Shown here piece after piece: positions 1 through 11,164 of a stretch of 64,000 nucleotides of DNA; position 1 is the stretch's first letter, and every line of letters begins with the position of its first letter. The stretch is taken from positions 107,838,094-107,902,093 of the forward strand of contig CM060975.1 in NCBI GenBank assembly GCA_030765065.1. The letters are read 5' to 3'. Made by a program: the position numbers and the translations under genes. This DNA is from Deroplatys truncata. Taxonomy: Eukaryota > Arthropoda > Insecta > Mantodea > Mantidae. The notes under the pieces are model-generated. The model did no database searches and was not told where the DNA came from. It saw only the letters and a list, made by a program, of their open reading frames with translations.

Positions 1-300
1 TGATGTTCAGATTGATACATACCAGAAGCAAAAAAATTCCTAGTTGATAATTAGTAAATATAATGGAACTAAATAGCATACTAATGTGTTACATCAGCAT
101 GGACCGAAAGGAAGGAGTTGTGGGTCGATCTAGAAAAAGATAGAAAATCCAGTTTTAAATTGTTAGCAAATACGTAGGTGAAAAGCCTCAAGGCCTGAAA
201 GGTAGTTTATGATTGTTAAATTATATCCATTAATCATCATGTTTTAGTGTATGAGTAATAGTTTCATGTTAATAAGTAAAATAGAAGCAGGAAATGGATG
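1..300. other. Unassigned AT-rich sequence
   Basis: I see no coding potential, repeat match inside the window or structured motif here. It is the flank of the HNL copy that begins at the A-run at 301. Confidence 0.5.
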
Positions 301-1145
301 AAAAAAATTCTGATGTGTTACACTCACATGACTTTCTCTACTCTTGTACAAACTATTTTTACAAACGCTTATTATCCATATGCTTCATGTTAATCGAGAT
401 ATCGAGATGTTAATCTTATTGCTAATTTTCTTGTAGATGCAAGGGGAATTGCTAGGCTTTAAGCTATAGTCAAATATTTTAAGAGCTGGTTGCTATGTGG
501 AGTATTCCATTTTCTTTGCATTACCAGGACAAAAAAATTTAATAACGAATTTGAGAAAAAGTATAAGTATTGGAAAATCTAAGGGAATAACAAGCAATAT
601 CTCCAAAATGGTTCACTCAACAAAAAAATGTATATCACATAAATTGTGTATTTTAACGCGATATACATTTTTTGTGTAGTAAAATTTTGTCTATCTCTTA
701 TGGTTTACCAGTTATGCAAAAGTCGTTCACTACGAAGAATACTTTTGGAGACATTCCCAGAAAATTCGAGATATACGTTTGATTTGCCATGAAAATATCT
801 TAAACATATGATATTTTAATCAAAATCGTTTGAGCCATTTTAGAGAAAATTAAAATTTTCGAAAAATCCTCCATGTAAAGGGTAATCTGGTGTGGAGGTA
901 TTTTCTTGAAAACCTTCGTGTCGCATCTCTGGAAGATACCGAACCTAAATACCAAGTTTGGTGTTTATCCGACTGTTCGTTTCTGAGTTATGCTGTTCAC
1001 AGACACACAGACGAACATGTTTCCAAAAATGCTTTTTTTTGGATTCAAGGGTCTCAACACATCTATTTCCGGTGAAATCTCGGTATCAAATTTTTGGGTG
1101 GAATGCAATACTTTCCCTACTTACTATACGTAGTAGAGAAAGTAA
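301..1145 (-). mobile_element. HNL element copy A1 (Helentron-like non-autonomous, subfamily A)
   Basis: On the plus strand it runs from an A-run plus TCTGATGTGTTACACTCACA to GTAGTAGAGAAAGTAA, so the element itself reads on the minus strand. The 12-bp inverted repeat (ACTTTCTCTACT at about 331, AGTAGAGAAAGT at the far end) is present. The block with the motif CCAAGTTTGGTGTTTATCC (about 953-971), the short ACAC/ACAG tract near 1000-1015 and the end block GGTGGAATGCAATAC (1098-1112) recur in the other copies. It is nearly full length. The small ORFs inside it (for example 497-679, 890-1075, 958-1230) are chance frames of the repeat. No target duplication is evident. Confidence 0.8.
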
Positions 1146-1943
1146 TAATATCAATGTTGTGACAATGCTGCTGCAGGTCTTTTCTGTACACAGCTTGAAG
1201 TTTCTTGAGAATGCCATTTTTATTTCTTAACCAATTTAAAGGGTGCAGTTAGTGGATACATAACTGTGATTCACATATCACAAATATGAGCAAGTGTATT
1301 CTGTAGTAGTAAAATTACGTTATTAAACTGTTCACCTTTATAGAAAAAGTTAAGTAATTTAAAGAATAAGGCTTCCTTGTTCTCAAATATTTTTAAATGC
1401 TGAGTACTTTCAATCCTTTCGCCACGTGCATTACCATATGTAGAACGTCCATTTCTCACAATAAAATTCAATAGCTGATTTATTTTTATAAACAGACACA
1501 TTTTCAAACTCTTTATTAATCACATTTCCTTTATCTCACTAATATAAAGTAAGACTATAACAAAATGCAACGGAATGCTCCGGCTCTTGTTGGTGAATCG
1601 AGACCTTGGAGGTAAGTGATTGTTAAATAGAACGCATTTGGGTATGTATAAAATATACATGTGAATCTAATATAAAATATATATATATGTATAAAATCTA
1701 ACGTTTCACCGAATTTCACTAGGCTATGCTTAAAAGCAAGATATTTACGAACGAGACTGCTGCAGCATTGTTGAGTTTAAAAATCATAGAATTTGAAGTT
1801 TCAGTGATTACTGAGTAACACAACATAGCTCATCATAAAATCACGTAACAATCATAAAATACAGGACTGTTATATGTCACATAATGAATTACGGAACATA
1901 TTAGCATATTTTAAGCAAAAGTGGACGAAGGACCCAATTACGG
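1146..1943. other. Unassigned AT-rich sequence
   Basis: No recognisable gene or repeat. A short TA-rich tract lies near 1670-1692. ORFs in this stretch (such as 1271-1507 minus) show no family motif. Confidence 0.5.
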
Positions 1944-1947
1944 AATT

Positions 1948-2913
1948 TGAGGCAGTGTTTTTAACACTTAAATGATTTCAGTCAAATTATATAATATATA
2001 AATTCAATAACAGCCCGCCCTGAGGCAATATGTGTATGTAATAATTTGTAAAATGTATGTAACAGTCATTGCATATGCTTATATTATTGTATACATGTTC
2101 AATAATGTTATATGAATGTACTACGTAATTTAATAATGTAGGAGCTGTGAGAAATAGGTCAAAAGTTGCTAACAATGAGGTAACAATAAGGTAACCTTGA
2201 GACAATAATGAATTAGAAAGTTTAAATGTTACTTGTGATTCTTGGAAGCAATAACGTAATTTTAGTGACAGTTTATAAAAATAGGCAATCAACAACCAGA
2301 AAAAGCTTTAGTTAAATGAAGGTATTCTATTGGATTAGGAATAACCAATCAGAGATTTGAAATACGGACATTTACAAGTCTAGGCGGTTGAAATCAATTC
2401 AGTTACCTGCAAAAAGTGTTCCTAACCGGACGCGAGACATCCTCGAGAGGTTTAATACGTATTCGTGTGAGACAAAAAATAGTTTACGTGTTAAAAAGTG
2501 CAAGTAATTCATAAAAGAATCTCACAGCTCTCTATCAGTGAAGTGTTATTTAAATCCCGTCAAGCATTAATAAAAGGAGTGAAGAAAAATTATAATCTGT
2601 GTAAGCCTACATTCTTAGTCGCACCACAACCCTGCTAAGACATACATGTCTCTAACGATAATACTGACGCACCCGAGGCAACCATAAATATGTAATATTT
2701 AAAGAAACAGTAAAAATACATTTGGGGAGAAGGCTACCGGAAACTGTTTACTATACGTGCGGTTGCAACTACTACAAGTTCGGCTCCCCAACATAAGAAC
2801 TACAACACAACTCCTTCAATACAAACTACTTCACCAAATGCACCAAATCGTGGTGCAAATAACGTAAAGATAATAACATCTTCAAATAACAATACAACAA
2901 AACACCATCTTCA
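1948..2913 (+). mobile_element. Solo LTR, gypsy-like family, copy 1
   Basis: A 966-bp repeat beginning TGAGGCAGTG and ending CATCTTCA, i.e. TG...CA, flanked by a perfect 4-bp duplication AATT (1944-1947 and 2914-2917). Four other copies lie at 34726, 40674, 48689 and 62334. Shared landmarks include the AGGAGCTGTGAGAA block (about 2140) and a mid block with CCTAACCGGACGCGAGA (about 2421). The 3' part has GGCTCCCCAACA and TCTTCAAAT units. No internal retrotransposon region adjoins it, so it is read as a solo LTR left by LTR-LTR recombination. The gypsy assignment rests on the 4-bp duplication and a primer-site-like motif, not on a coding domain. Confidence 0.72.
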
Positions 2914-2917
2914 AATT

Positions 2918-3824
2918 ATCCCGTAAAATATGGTACAGAGTCATCTTAAAGAAGTCTAAATAAAAAGTGTTACTCTTTTACAACGTTTCAGAAACCTTAA
3001 AATGTTTAGGTGTGACACAATGTAAAACAAAAATGGTCCAGGGTTTTGCATTGCCATATTACTGTGAAATATTATCCTGTTATAATCTCGTATATTCCAA
3101 TAATAGGTTTTCCTGGTGTTTGTTAGTAAACAAGTATCGAAGATGGTTATTGGAGTGTAAAGTACTAGAATGCATAAGTATGTAGCGCATTTTTCTATCA
3201 CAACACTGCATTGCTAGAACATTTTACATTTCTTATCTGTCATTCCTTACTTGGGATGTTGTGCTTGTGAATACGCTCCGAATTTTGCAGATTTGAAACA
3301 AGTTTACGCAATGTTTGAACTCAAGAAGATGCAGAATTAAACAGAAAACGAAACAAACTTCCAAAGTGTTTTTCTATTTTAGTTTAATAGAGGCGCAAAC
3401 GTAGCAGATGCGGTTCAAAACATTTATATCCTTTACAAAGAGAATGCCATTGGATAAAGCACGACAGGACAAGGGTTTTGTAGTTTCAAAAAGGGCCATT
3501 TTGATGTGAAGACTATCGGCTTTGATGAGCTATTCTGTACTATTTAATTTATGACTATGCATATCAGTCAATCCGAGCATTAGTAGATGTGAACATCGTG
3601 CGGCATTTGCATTTCATAGCAAGGTTTAAAGCGCCACGAACTTATGCATTGACCGAATACAGTTTTCCGTACTCCTTTTAGCTGAGAACAAACAAACTTC
3701 ATCACAGTGCGGTATGAACTAAATTTCAGCAATTATACCAATATGAAGCTCGAAACTTAAATTAATTATGAGACCATAAGCCGCCACTGGGGTATGTTAT
3801 CTCGAAATTAATTTTAGAATGCCT
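2918..3824. other. Unassigned sequence
   Basis: Overlapping ORFs on both strands (2956-3201 minus, 2967-3185 plus) have no recognisable motif. I see no repeat shared with the rest of the window. Confidence 0.45.
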
Positions 3825-4030
3825 TGTGATTTACCGGGAAAATTATTAGTCACTTGGGGAACTTAATACCATACCATTTTGACAGCGGTTGGAGCAACGG
3901 CACGAAAATCGAAGATCCGTGGTTTAAATCCCGGCTATGACATTAAATTTTTCAGTTTGATTCTAATTTTCCAAATTTAGCGCACACACAGCTTGTGTGG
4001 AAAAACAATTAATTATCACTATGCCTTAGT
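3825..4030 (+). repeat. SINE family S4 copy (tRNA-like core)
   Basis: It shares an ordered set of blocks with copies at 46720-46900 (minus), 47040-47255 (plus) and 63690-63930 (minus). First comes a leader around TTTACCGGGA (3832). Next is a tRNA-like A-box region (GGTTGGAGCAACGG, 3888-3901) and a B-box-like GGTTTAAATCCCGG (3922-3935). The body follows with GACATTAAATTTTTCAGTTT and a CACACA...TGTGTGG tail block. The leader puts the tRNA-like part inside the unit rather than at its 5' tip. Confidence 0.6.
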
Positions 4031-4475
4031 TAAAATATAAAATCATAAATAGTTATTCTATAGAAAACTAGATTAAAATATCTAAGAAATATTTACGGAA
4101 GTGTTATATACGTCTACACGATATGCCCCAAAAGCATGTAAATATCAAATTTCTGCTTAAAATGGGCATCTTTCGAGGATACAAGCCAAAATTTTCGGGG
4201 AGTTCAGCAGTTCAACTAATATTGGAAAACATGTGCCTTATATTTTGCTGTTTCAAAGATAAGTCTAATGATGTCTTTTATAATTTCACAGGCATTGGCC
4301 TGAAAGGGGTAATGTACAATCCTTGATAAAATATTAATAAATTCCCAGTTTATTATCGTGCAATTTTATATAATAGGCAAATATGAAATGTAAACAAGTC
4401 TTGCTAGTGGAAGAGAATACGATTTACGCCAAGTTTTACCGATATTAAACATTTTTAAATACTTGCTGCTGCACG
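4031..4475. other. Unassigned AT-rich sequence
   Basis: Nothing recognisable; the ORF at 4123-4326 has no family motif. Confidence 0.45.
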
Positions 4476-4916
4476 TTTAGATGTTTCCAAAATCTACTAA
4501 GTAGCCTTGAAATGTTAAGCATGTTGCACATGAAGTCATCAAAATGAAATGTGGTCTTTGAAATGGGCATAAAACCCTTTTCGTTGTCCAGGAAGACATT
4601 GATATGGGGGAAGCTCCCGGAATACGCAATGAAGACATTGTGTCACCCCTAGCGGAAGGTTCGACTGCAATGCCCGGGCAAGTCGTGATCGGAAAACTTG
4701 CCTCTCCCCTCCTCCTCCTACTCCCCCGCGGGATGCAGAACCTGTATGCAGGTGGCCGTGATAGAGGGCAGTGCATCCACGTTAATGCTGCATCATCCGC
4801 AGTGAAGTCACCAACCCGAATAGCATCCGCGCCTCAAGGATGCACTTGGTGGGCCTCTTGGGGGCAATACCTTGATTGCAATTTCCAAAATTGGGAGTTC
4901 ATTTTCACCGATTAGT
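4476..4916. other. GC-rich island of unknown nature
   Basis: Markedly more GC-rich than its surroundings, with a C-rich run (CTCCCCTCCTCCTCC, about 4702-4716) and CCCGCGGGATGC at 4724. Open frames overlap on both strands (4604-4915 plus, 4477-4776 minus), which is typical of GC-rich DNA lacking stops and is weak evidence for coding. I do not recognise either protein. It could be a fragment of a GC-rich repeat like S1 or of an old retroelement. Confidence 0.35.
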
Positions 4917-5117
4917 TCTAGAGAATATAACATGGTTCATTCTAATATTAAGGCTTCAGTTTCCTCACTTCCCCCCTCTCCTCGGAAGACAACCAATGAT
5001 GAAATCTTCAAAATACTATTTTTTATCAATATTCTTGAACATTTTACCACAGACTGTGCATCTTGAGTGAAAGCATGAACAACATTTTGGCACATTATAT
5101 CCAGTAACTATAATAAT

Positions 5118-5645
5118 TAATTTCTCTGCCATCTACCTCCAGAGGGTAGGAAGAATAATTGCATTTTACCCAAAAATTCAAAACCAAGGTTTCATCGGAA
5201 ATGCATGTTTTGAGATCTCTGAATAAAAAGAAACATTTCTGAAAAACTGCCCAAAACCCAAAAACGAAATGTCCAATAAGTACTAAATTTGGTATGTAGG
5301 TTCAGCAAATTCCAAGAAGTGACAAACATTTTCAAGAACATCCCCCACTTCAAACTAACATTAGGTGGGAGATTTCCTCAAAAGTGGCTCCAACGAATTT
5401 CATTAAAATATCATATATTTAAGATATTTATATGAAAAATAAAATTCATATTTTGAATATTCTGGAAATAACCTTTGAAGCCCTACTTATTCGGAAGGAA
5501 TTTGTATAATTTTATATAACTAAACCACAAGGGATGTACAACGTACTACACAAAAATAAAATCCACAATTGATTTAAATTAACCTTTTTATGGCATCAGT
5601 CATTGCCGAGATATCCTTTGTTATTGGTTTAAATGCTTCAGTCGT
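5118..5645 (+). mobile_element. HNL element, diverged copy
   Basis: A worn, truncated copy. Order of landmarks: a start-like GTAGGAAGAATAATTGCATT (5144), ACCCAAAAATTCAAAACC (5169), TTTCATCGGAAATGCATGTT, then CTAAATTTGGTATGTAGG (5283). These are followed by the TTAAAATATCATATATTTAAG block (5401) and TTGCCGAGATATC (5602). The microsatellite segment is absent and the 3' inverted repeat is missing. Its divergence suggests an older insertion than the A-subfamily copies. Confidence 0.6.
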
Positions 5646-5978
5646 TTTTAAAAGTGCTGTCGCTATTCAGTTGCTTCCCGCGATGACATAGAAAGAGTAT
5701 GGAACTTCTGGGACAGCATATAGCGACCGGGTTTTTCAACCTCTGGCTATCGATCTGAATGATTCCCTATCACCCTGTTTATCTCGATTAACCTGAAGAA
5801 GATAGAAACAACGGATTATTCGTAGAAGCTATATAATAATAAACGATAGTGGTAGAGAAACCCGCGCGATGGTAACACATCAGTGTTCCTTTTTTTAATT
5901 CTTGGCGTCAGAAGGTTATGACTTTCTCTATTCTCTATCGTTTATTAGTGGGTATACAAACTGTTCTTATAAAGATTA

Positions 5979-6981
5979 TTACTTTCTCTACTATTCCACC
6001 TAAAAATTCGATACCGAGATTTCACCGGAAATATATGTTTTGAGACCCCCTGAATCCAAAAAAAGCATTTTTGGAAACAGCTCCGTGTGTGTCTGTATGT
6101 GTGTCTGTGTACAGCATAACTCAGAAACGAACAGTCGGATAAACACCAAACTTGGTATTTAGGTTCAGTATCTTCCAGAGATGTGACACGAAGGTTTTCA
6201 AGAAAATTCCCCCACTCCAGATTACCATTTACATGGAACATTTTTCGAAAATTTTAATTTTCTCAAAAACGGCTCTAACGATTTTAATTAAAATATATGT
6301 TTAAGATAAGGCATCGGGATGATCACCCATCCTGGATATTCTGTCTGATCCACGAGTGTCTGCTCCTCGACGGGCCTGTAAGTCCTACATAAGAGGAGGT
6401 TAAACAGATAAAGAAGGAGAAGATGTTTAAGATATTTTCATGAAAAATAAAATTTATATCTTGAATTTTCTGGGAATGTCTCCAAAAGCATTCTTCATTG
6501 TGAACGACTTTTGCATAACTGGTAAACCAATAAGAGATAGACAAAATTTTACTACACCAAAAATGTAGATCGCGTTAAAATACACAATTTATGTCATATA
6601 CATTTTTGGTTGTTGCGTGAACCATTTTCGAGATATTGCTTGTTATTCCATTAAATTTTTCAATACTTATTTTCTCAAATGGGAATTCGTAATTCATTTT
6701 TTTGTCTTTGATATGCAAAGAATATTAATTTGTGGGAAAGGGAATGGTGCTGCACATAGCAACCAGCTATTAAGAGTAATGTCTATGCTTATAGGCTACT
6801 GTATTTCTATATTGCCCTTATAAATATATATTCCCCTTACATCTACAAGAAAATTAGCAATAAGATAGACTCTGCAAATGTTTATCTCGATTAACATGAA
6901 GTAGAAGGAGAATAAGCGTTTGTAAAAATAGTTTGTACAAGAGTAGAGAAAGTCATGTGAGTGTAACACATGAGATTTTTT
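5979..6981 (+). mobile_element. HNL element copy A2, nested in B1
   Basis: Starts TTACTTTCTCTACT (5979) and ends GTAGAGAAAGTC (near 6942-6953), then the terminal hairpin region and GAGATTTTTT. Internal landmarks: CACCGGAAATATATG (6022), a TGTG/TCTG tract (6086-6112), CCAAACTTGGTATTTAGG (6147) and AGAAAATTAGCAATAAG (6848). It is about 1.0 kb only because a 114-bp SINE piece sits inside it. It inserted into a T-rich site of B1 with no clear target duplication. Confidence 0.78.
6309..6422 (+). repeat. 5'-truncated SINE S2 insert with 12-bp target duplication
   Basis: A 114-bp segment interrupts the A2 element and is flanked by a perfect 12-bp direct repeat ATGTTTAAGATA (6297-6308 and 6423-6434). 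One copy of that 12-mer is the normal HNL sequence. The insert (GGATGATCACCCATCCTGG ... TAAGTCCTACATAAGAGGAGG) matches the 3' half of the full-length S2 SINE at 20098-20466. This is the classic product of LINE-driven target-primed reverse transcription with 5' truncation. Confidence 0.75.
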
Positions 6982-7687
6982 CTATCTACTACATTTTAAT
7001 TCAATTAAACTTTTGCAGAAATAGCTTCGTTATACACATTTCGTAACAGATACAAAGGGGACCGGGATTCACAAATGTTTAAGAACTGGAGGTTATATGC
7101 TAGCCCTACAACTCCATAATGTTTCCATGTAACTCCGAGAAACAATTGAATGCTGACAGGACTTTGAGAGAATGACTAAGTAATGAACAGTTTGAACCAT
7201 TAATAACAGATATCTCAGAAATGGCTTATGCTACAAAAAATTGTTTGAAATAAATTGTGTGTTTTAAAGAGACCTATATTTCTTGTGTAGTACGTTTTCG
7301 TCTAACGCTTAATGTTTACCAGTTATACAAGATTATGCACAATTCCTTCCGAATGAAGAGCACTTCATGGCCTATTCCCATAAAATTCAAGATATATATT
7401 TTATTGCCATGTAAATATCTTTAATATATGGCATTTTTATCAAAATCCTTACAGCCATCTCTTAGAAAATCAAAATTTTCGAAACATATTCCATGTAAAG
7501 GGTAGTTGAGATGGGAATTTTCTTGAAAATCTTCGTGTTGCATCCTTGGATGTCGAATGTCGGATCTCAAAATATTTTTTATTCAGGGAGCCTCAAAACA
7601 TATATTTCCGGTGAAATCTCGTTACCGAATTTTTGGGTGGAATGTAATACCTTCTCTGCATACTAGGTACGTGGGAGAGAAAGTAAT

Positions 7688-8869
7688 AAAAAGGCAACGT
7701 TGGTGAAAACCTGCCCCTAAACACAATTAGTTTTCTCTCAAGTCAACCCCCCCATATAGCTATGGAAGTCAAAGGAGCTATACAATGAAACATTATAAAC
7801 ATTTCGTTCTGAAGAGCAGTGTTCCGAGGAAGGATAGAAATGAATCTATTTTTAAAAGCAATACATCAAATTTAAACATGATCTTAAAAGAGCAAATGTA
7901 GTGTTTAAAAATGCTTAAAAATTTCGCAAACCTCTCATTAAAATCAAACTGAGTACAGCATTTTTATCCAGGAAAGATTAGAATATCTGTAAACAAGCGC
8001 CTGTAATTTTCGTATCCTTTGCTGCGCGAGGTTAAAGTTGGTGTTTTTCACCATTTTTGGAATCTCCCAATGGTTGTGATGTCGAAGGCGCACACAGTGA
8101 AGGTGTTCCACAAGTTACGTCATCTTACGAGCAGGACGTAGCACGCAAGATTGCATTACTTGACCATAACTTTGTAGCTCGTGTAAAACTGTTGTTCCGG
8201 ATAAAAAGGCATAAAGCGAATTAATATACGACGCCGCCTCTATTGGCTTGCATTTCCACAACTCCACCCTTAATGTTAATTTTCCTTCACTTGCTTCTTC
8301 TTCTTCCTAGCTTCCTGTTGCTTTCCTTTCGTATATTGCCTTCCATAATTTCTCTTTAGCTGTGCTTCATTTCTCCTTTTTTGTAACACTTCCTTTTCTC
8401 TTTTTTCTTTCTTCGTATGCTGCATGTTACGAATTTCCTTCCTTGGGAGCTATAAGAGGAGACTAGATGGTTAATATTGCCAAAAACACTTTTAGTAATC
8501 TTATGCTTTGGAATTTTCTCTTTAATTTGATGTATATACTGGGTGGGTCTTCTCAGCTTGCGGATTCGGAAGCTATGCAGTCCGGGCGCTGTACAGGCTA
8601 TAGCGTAAACACTGTACACTGCATCGCGTCGTATCAATTTCGGCCGGAATGACTGCTTTGCACCGCTGTGCGTGCACTGACTTCTTGCACTCGTAGCGCA
8701 ACATGCAGTACTGAAGGACCCAAGCTCAAATACTGCCATTTGAAGGTACTTTTTATGTTTAGTAAATTTAACGAGAAATGATAGTTTGGCATGGAAGTGT
8801 CGTTTCACTTAATTAGTTTAATTATGTGAATTTCATTAAAACACAAATGAATAAAAACTCATTTACACG
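7688..8869. other. Unassigned sequence
   Basis: Includes a pyrimidine-rich stretch (about 8281-8420) and an ORF of 150 codons (8356-8808 minus) with no domain I recognise. Its composition follows the polypyrimidine tract and I do not accept it as a gene. Confidence 0.4.
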
Positions 8870-8950
8870 CAGGCGCGATTTGAACTTCTAACATTCACCA
8901 TGATTTTCCAGCATATTAACCATTGCGCTACTAGAGCACGTAAAGAATGA
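8870..8950 (-). repeat. tRNA-like SINE head (S7)
   Basis: Read on the minus strand it has an A-box-like TAGTAGCGCAATGGTTAAT and, about 30 nt on, a B-box-like AAGTTCAAATCGCG. The intervening arm does not form a proper anticodon stem by eye. It is read as a tRNA-derived SINE head or tRNA pseudogene. Confidence 0.5.
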
Positions 8951-9469
8951 CTACCACCATAACCCTAATCAGCGGGCTGGTGAATGCAGTGTTAGCACCT
9001 GCATTTCACATCGTCTGTAAAATGTAGGGTTGCCTAGTTACCAATCCGCAGAATGAGAAGGCTCACGCGGTGTATACATATATATATATGTTTATCACTG
9101 TAGGCAAAATAATTATTTATATTTTAAACGTATATTTAAAAATGTACTCTACCAGCCATTTTGTACTGTGAATTCTGCACTGTTTCACAGGGAAAAAATC
9201 CAACTCCGATGCTCTTTGGAATGCAGACATTGGCTTTAACGCTTCTTTTAGGGCAAGGTTTGTTCTACAGATTCCTACCACTTCTAAATATAGCACCGTT
9301 CGTGTGTCCAAGCCATGTGATTTTTTTCTTCGTAAATATATTTTTTCTGATATAAGGACCATTTACTAAGAAAATGTTAAATACGACTAAATTAAATTTT
9401 GATACGACAATAACATTTCAATTCTATTACTGATCTACTTTTGTATTAATAAGTTGGGTACTTACATTT
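8951..9469. other. Unassigned sequence
   Basis: Contains a short TATATATA tract near 9076-9088 and overlapping ORFs on both strands (9117-9362 minus, 9161-9355 plus) without motifs. Confidence 0.4.
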
Positions 9470-10255
9470 AAAAAAAAAATCTATGTGTTACATTCATATG
9501 ACCTTTTCTACCCTCTATAGCTTATTAGTGTGTATAGAAATTATTCTTACGAAAGTTTATTTTCCTATCTACTTCATTTTAATCAACATAAAGCTTTCCG
9601 CAAACAGCTGCATTACACATTTCGTTACAGATACAAAGGGAATAGCAATAGTCATATGTGTAAGAACTGGACGCTGTACGCTGGCCTTCGCGAGAATCAA
9701 ATGAAAATCGACAGGACTTGAAAAGAATGACTAAGTATTGAAAAACTTGAACCATTAATAACGAATATCTCAGAAATGGCTGATTCCACAAAAAAAGTTA
9801 TTTGAAATAAATTGTGTTTTAAAGAGATCTACATTTTCATCTATCGCTTAACGTTTAACAGTTATACAAAATTACACTTTCGAATGAAGAAAACTTCACA
9901 GGCTGTTCCCAGGAATTTGAAGATATACATTTTATTTGTCATGTAAGTATCTTTAATATATGTTATTTTAATCAAAATGGTTAGTGCAATTTTTTAGAAA
10001 ATAACAAATTTCAAAAAATGTACCATGTAAAGGGCAATTTCGGATGGAGAATTTTCTTTAAAACCTTCTTGTCATATTTTTGGAAGATAATGAACTTAAA
10101 TGCCAAGTTTGGTATCTATCCGAGTTATTCTTCTTGAGTTATGCTGTTTACAGACACATACATACAGACATACACATGGATCTCCTCTAAAAATGCTTTT
10201 CTACTCAGGGATTTCAAAACATTGCGTACCTACTGTTTACGCGTAGAGAAAGTAA
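9470..10255 (-). mobile_element. HNL element copy B2
   Basis: Plus-strand edges are an A-run then TCTATGTGTTACATTCATATG (split at the hairpin) at 9471 and GCGTAGAGAAAGTAAAC at 10239-10255. Internal subfamily-B marks: CTATAGCTTATTAGTG (9516), ACACATTTCGTTACAGATAC (9614), AATATCTCAGAAATGGCTG (9764) and CCAAGTTTGGTATCTATCC (10102). It is a good reference for reconstructing interrupted B copies. Confidence 0.75.
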
Positions 10256-11164
10256 ACATTAATTTCTGATACATTTTAATAAAAATGTGTAATTTATGGT
10301 AAGATGCTTCTTAATATGCCACATTATTGTATAAAAGTAGATCAGTAAAGTTAAAAGGTATACATCTACATCCTGTTAAAGCTTCAGTCTTATATCTTAA
10401 TTAGTTTCTGAGATAATGGATCATGGAGTTAGGAATTCAAAATTGGCTGGATGGAGCTTTTAATCTATCCTTAAATACTAGGTGTTGCATTTGTTATAGA
10501 TATTCTAATTTCTACTCAAACCTCATTAAATTTCATCATTATGATTAGGAATGTATGACTATTAAAATAACTACCCGTATTTACAATTCTTTGGCGTATG
10601 TGAAATTATAAAAAAGATTCGTTATCAAGTTGTGCATTTCGTAAAATTACTATATTTTAAATTTCTAATTCCGTGGTAAAAATATAAGAAGCAGAGATTA
10701 GCATAAATAACTAAAAACTAACAAGGTTGGTTTGTAGCTCAGGGATTAGTGGATCTACATTATGTAGCATATGAATGTAATTTCGAAAGAAAGTGAAAAT
10801 AAATGGAACCATTTTCGATCGATTTTTGTGTAGAGGCATTTTGAAAACAGGTGAATTGTAAATTATTATCACGACGAAAGACGACAGTATTAATGGTAGA
10901 AATTTTTATTGAATGAACTTGTCATACGTAAACGCAGCAATGAATGTTCAGTGCCCGATTTACATTTATATTCTGAAATAATTTCACTTTCCCTAATATG
11001 CGCATTTTCATGTATAATCTTACATTTTAATTATTTTTATAGTATAATGATTCATGTTTATTATCTCTGCTACATATTAGCACTACTAAGTAGACCCTTT
11101 GGGTTAATATGCTACTGAAACCGAAATGTATGCTATCATGCAATGCATACATGAAAACATAAGG
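10256..11164. other. Unassigned AT-rich sequence
   Basis: No repeat or coding motif found. The ORF at 10909-11118 is rich in hydrophobic and tyrosine residues but has no recognisable family signature. Confidence 0.4.

Larger units (their letters stand above)
5913..7687 (-). mobile_element. HNL element copy B1 (outer, split by another HNL)
   Basis: Two arms of one subfamily-B copy. The first (5913-5978) has ACTTTCTCTATTCTCTATCG and the GTTTATTAGTG motif. The second (6982-7687) resumes with CTATCTACTACATTTTAATT and ends in GAGAGAAAGTAA. Comparison with copies at 9470 and 27508 shows the sequence is continuous once the insert at 5979-6981 is removed. The host copy therefore predates the inserted A2 copy. 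Confidence 0.72.

Noticed and set aside
301-1145. HNL as a classic Helitron
   Set aside because: Ends do not show the 5' TC and 3' CTRR of canonical Helitrons; the asymmetric inverted repeats fit the Helentron-type layout better.
8356-8808. 150-codon ORF as a host gene
   Set aside because: Basic, low-complexity stretches follow a polypyrimidine tract; no motif, no splice or promoter context.
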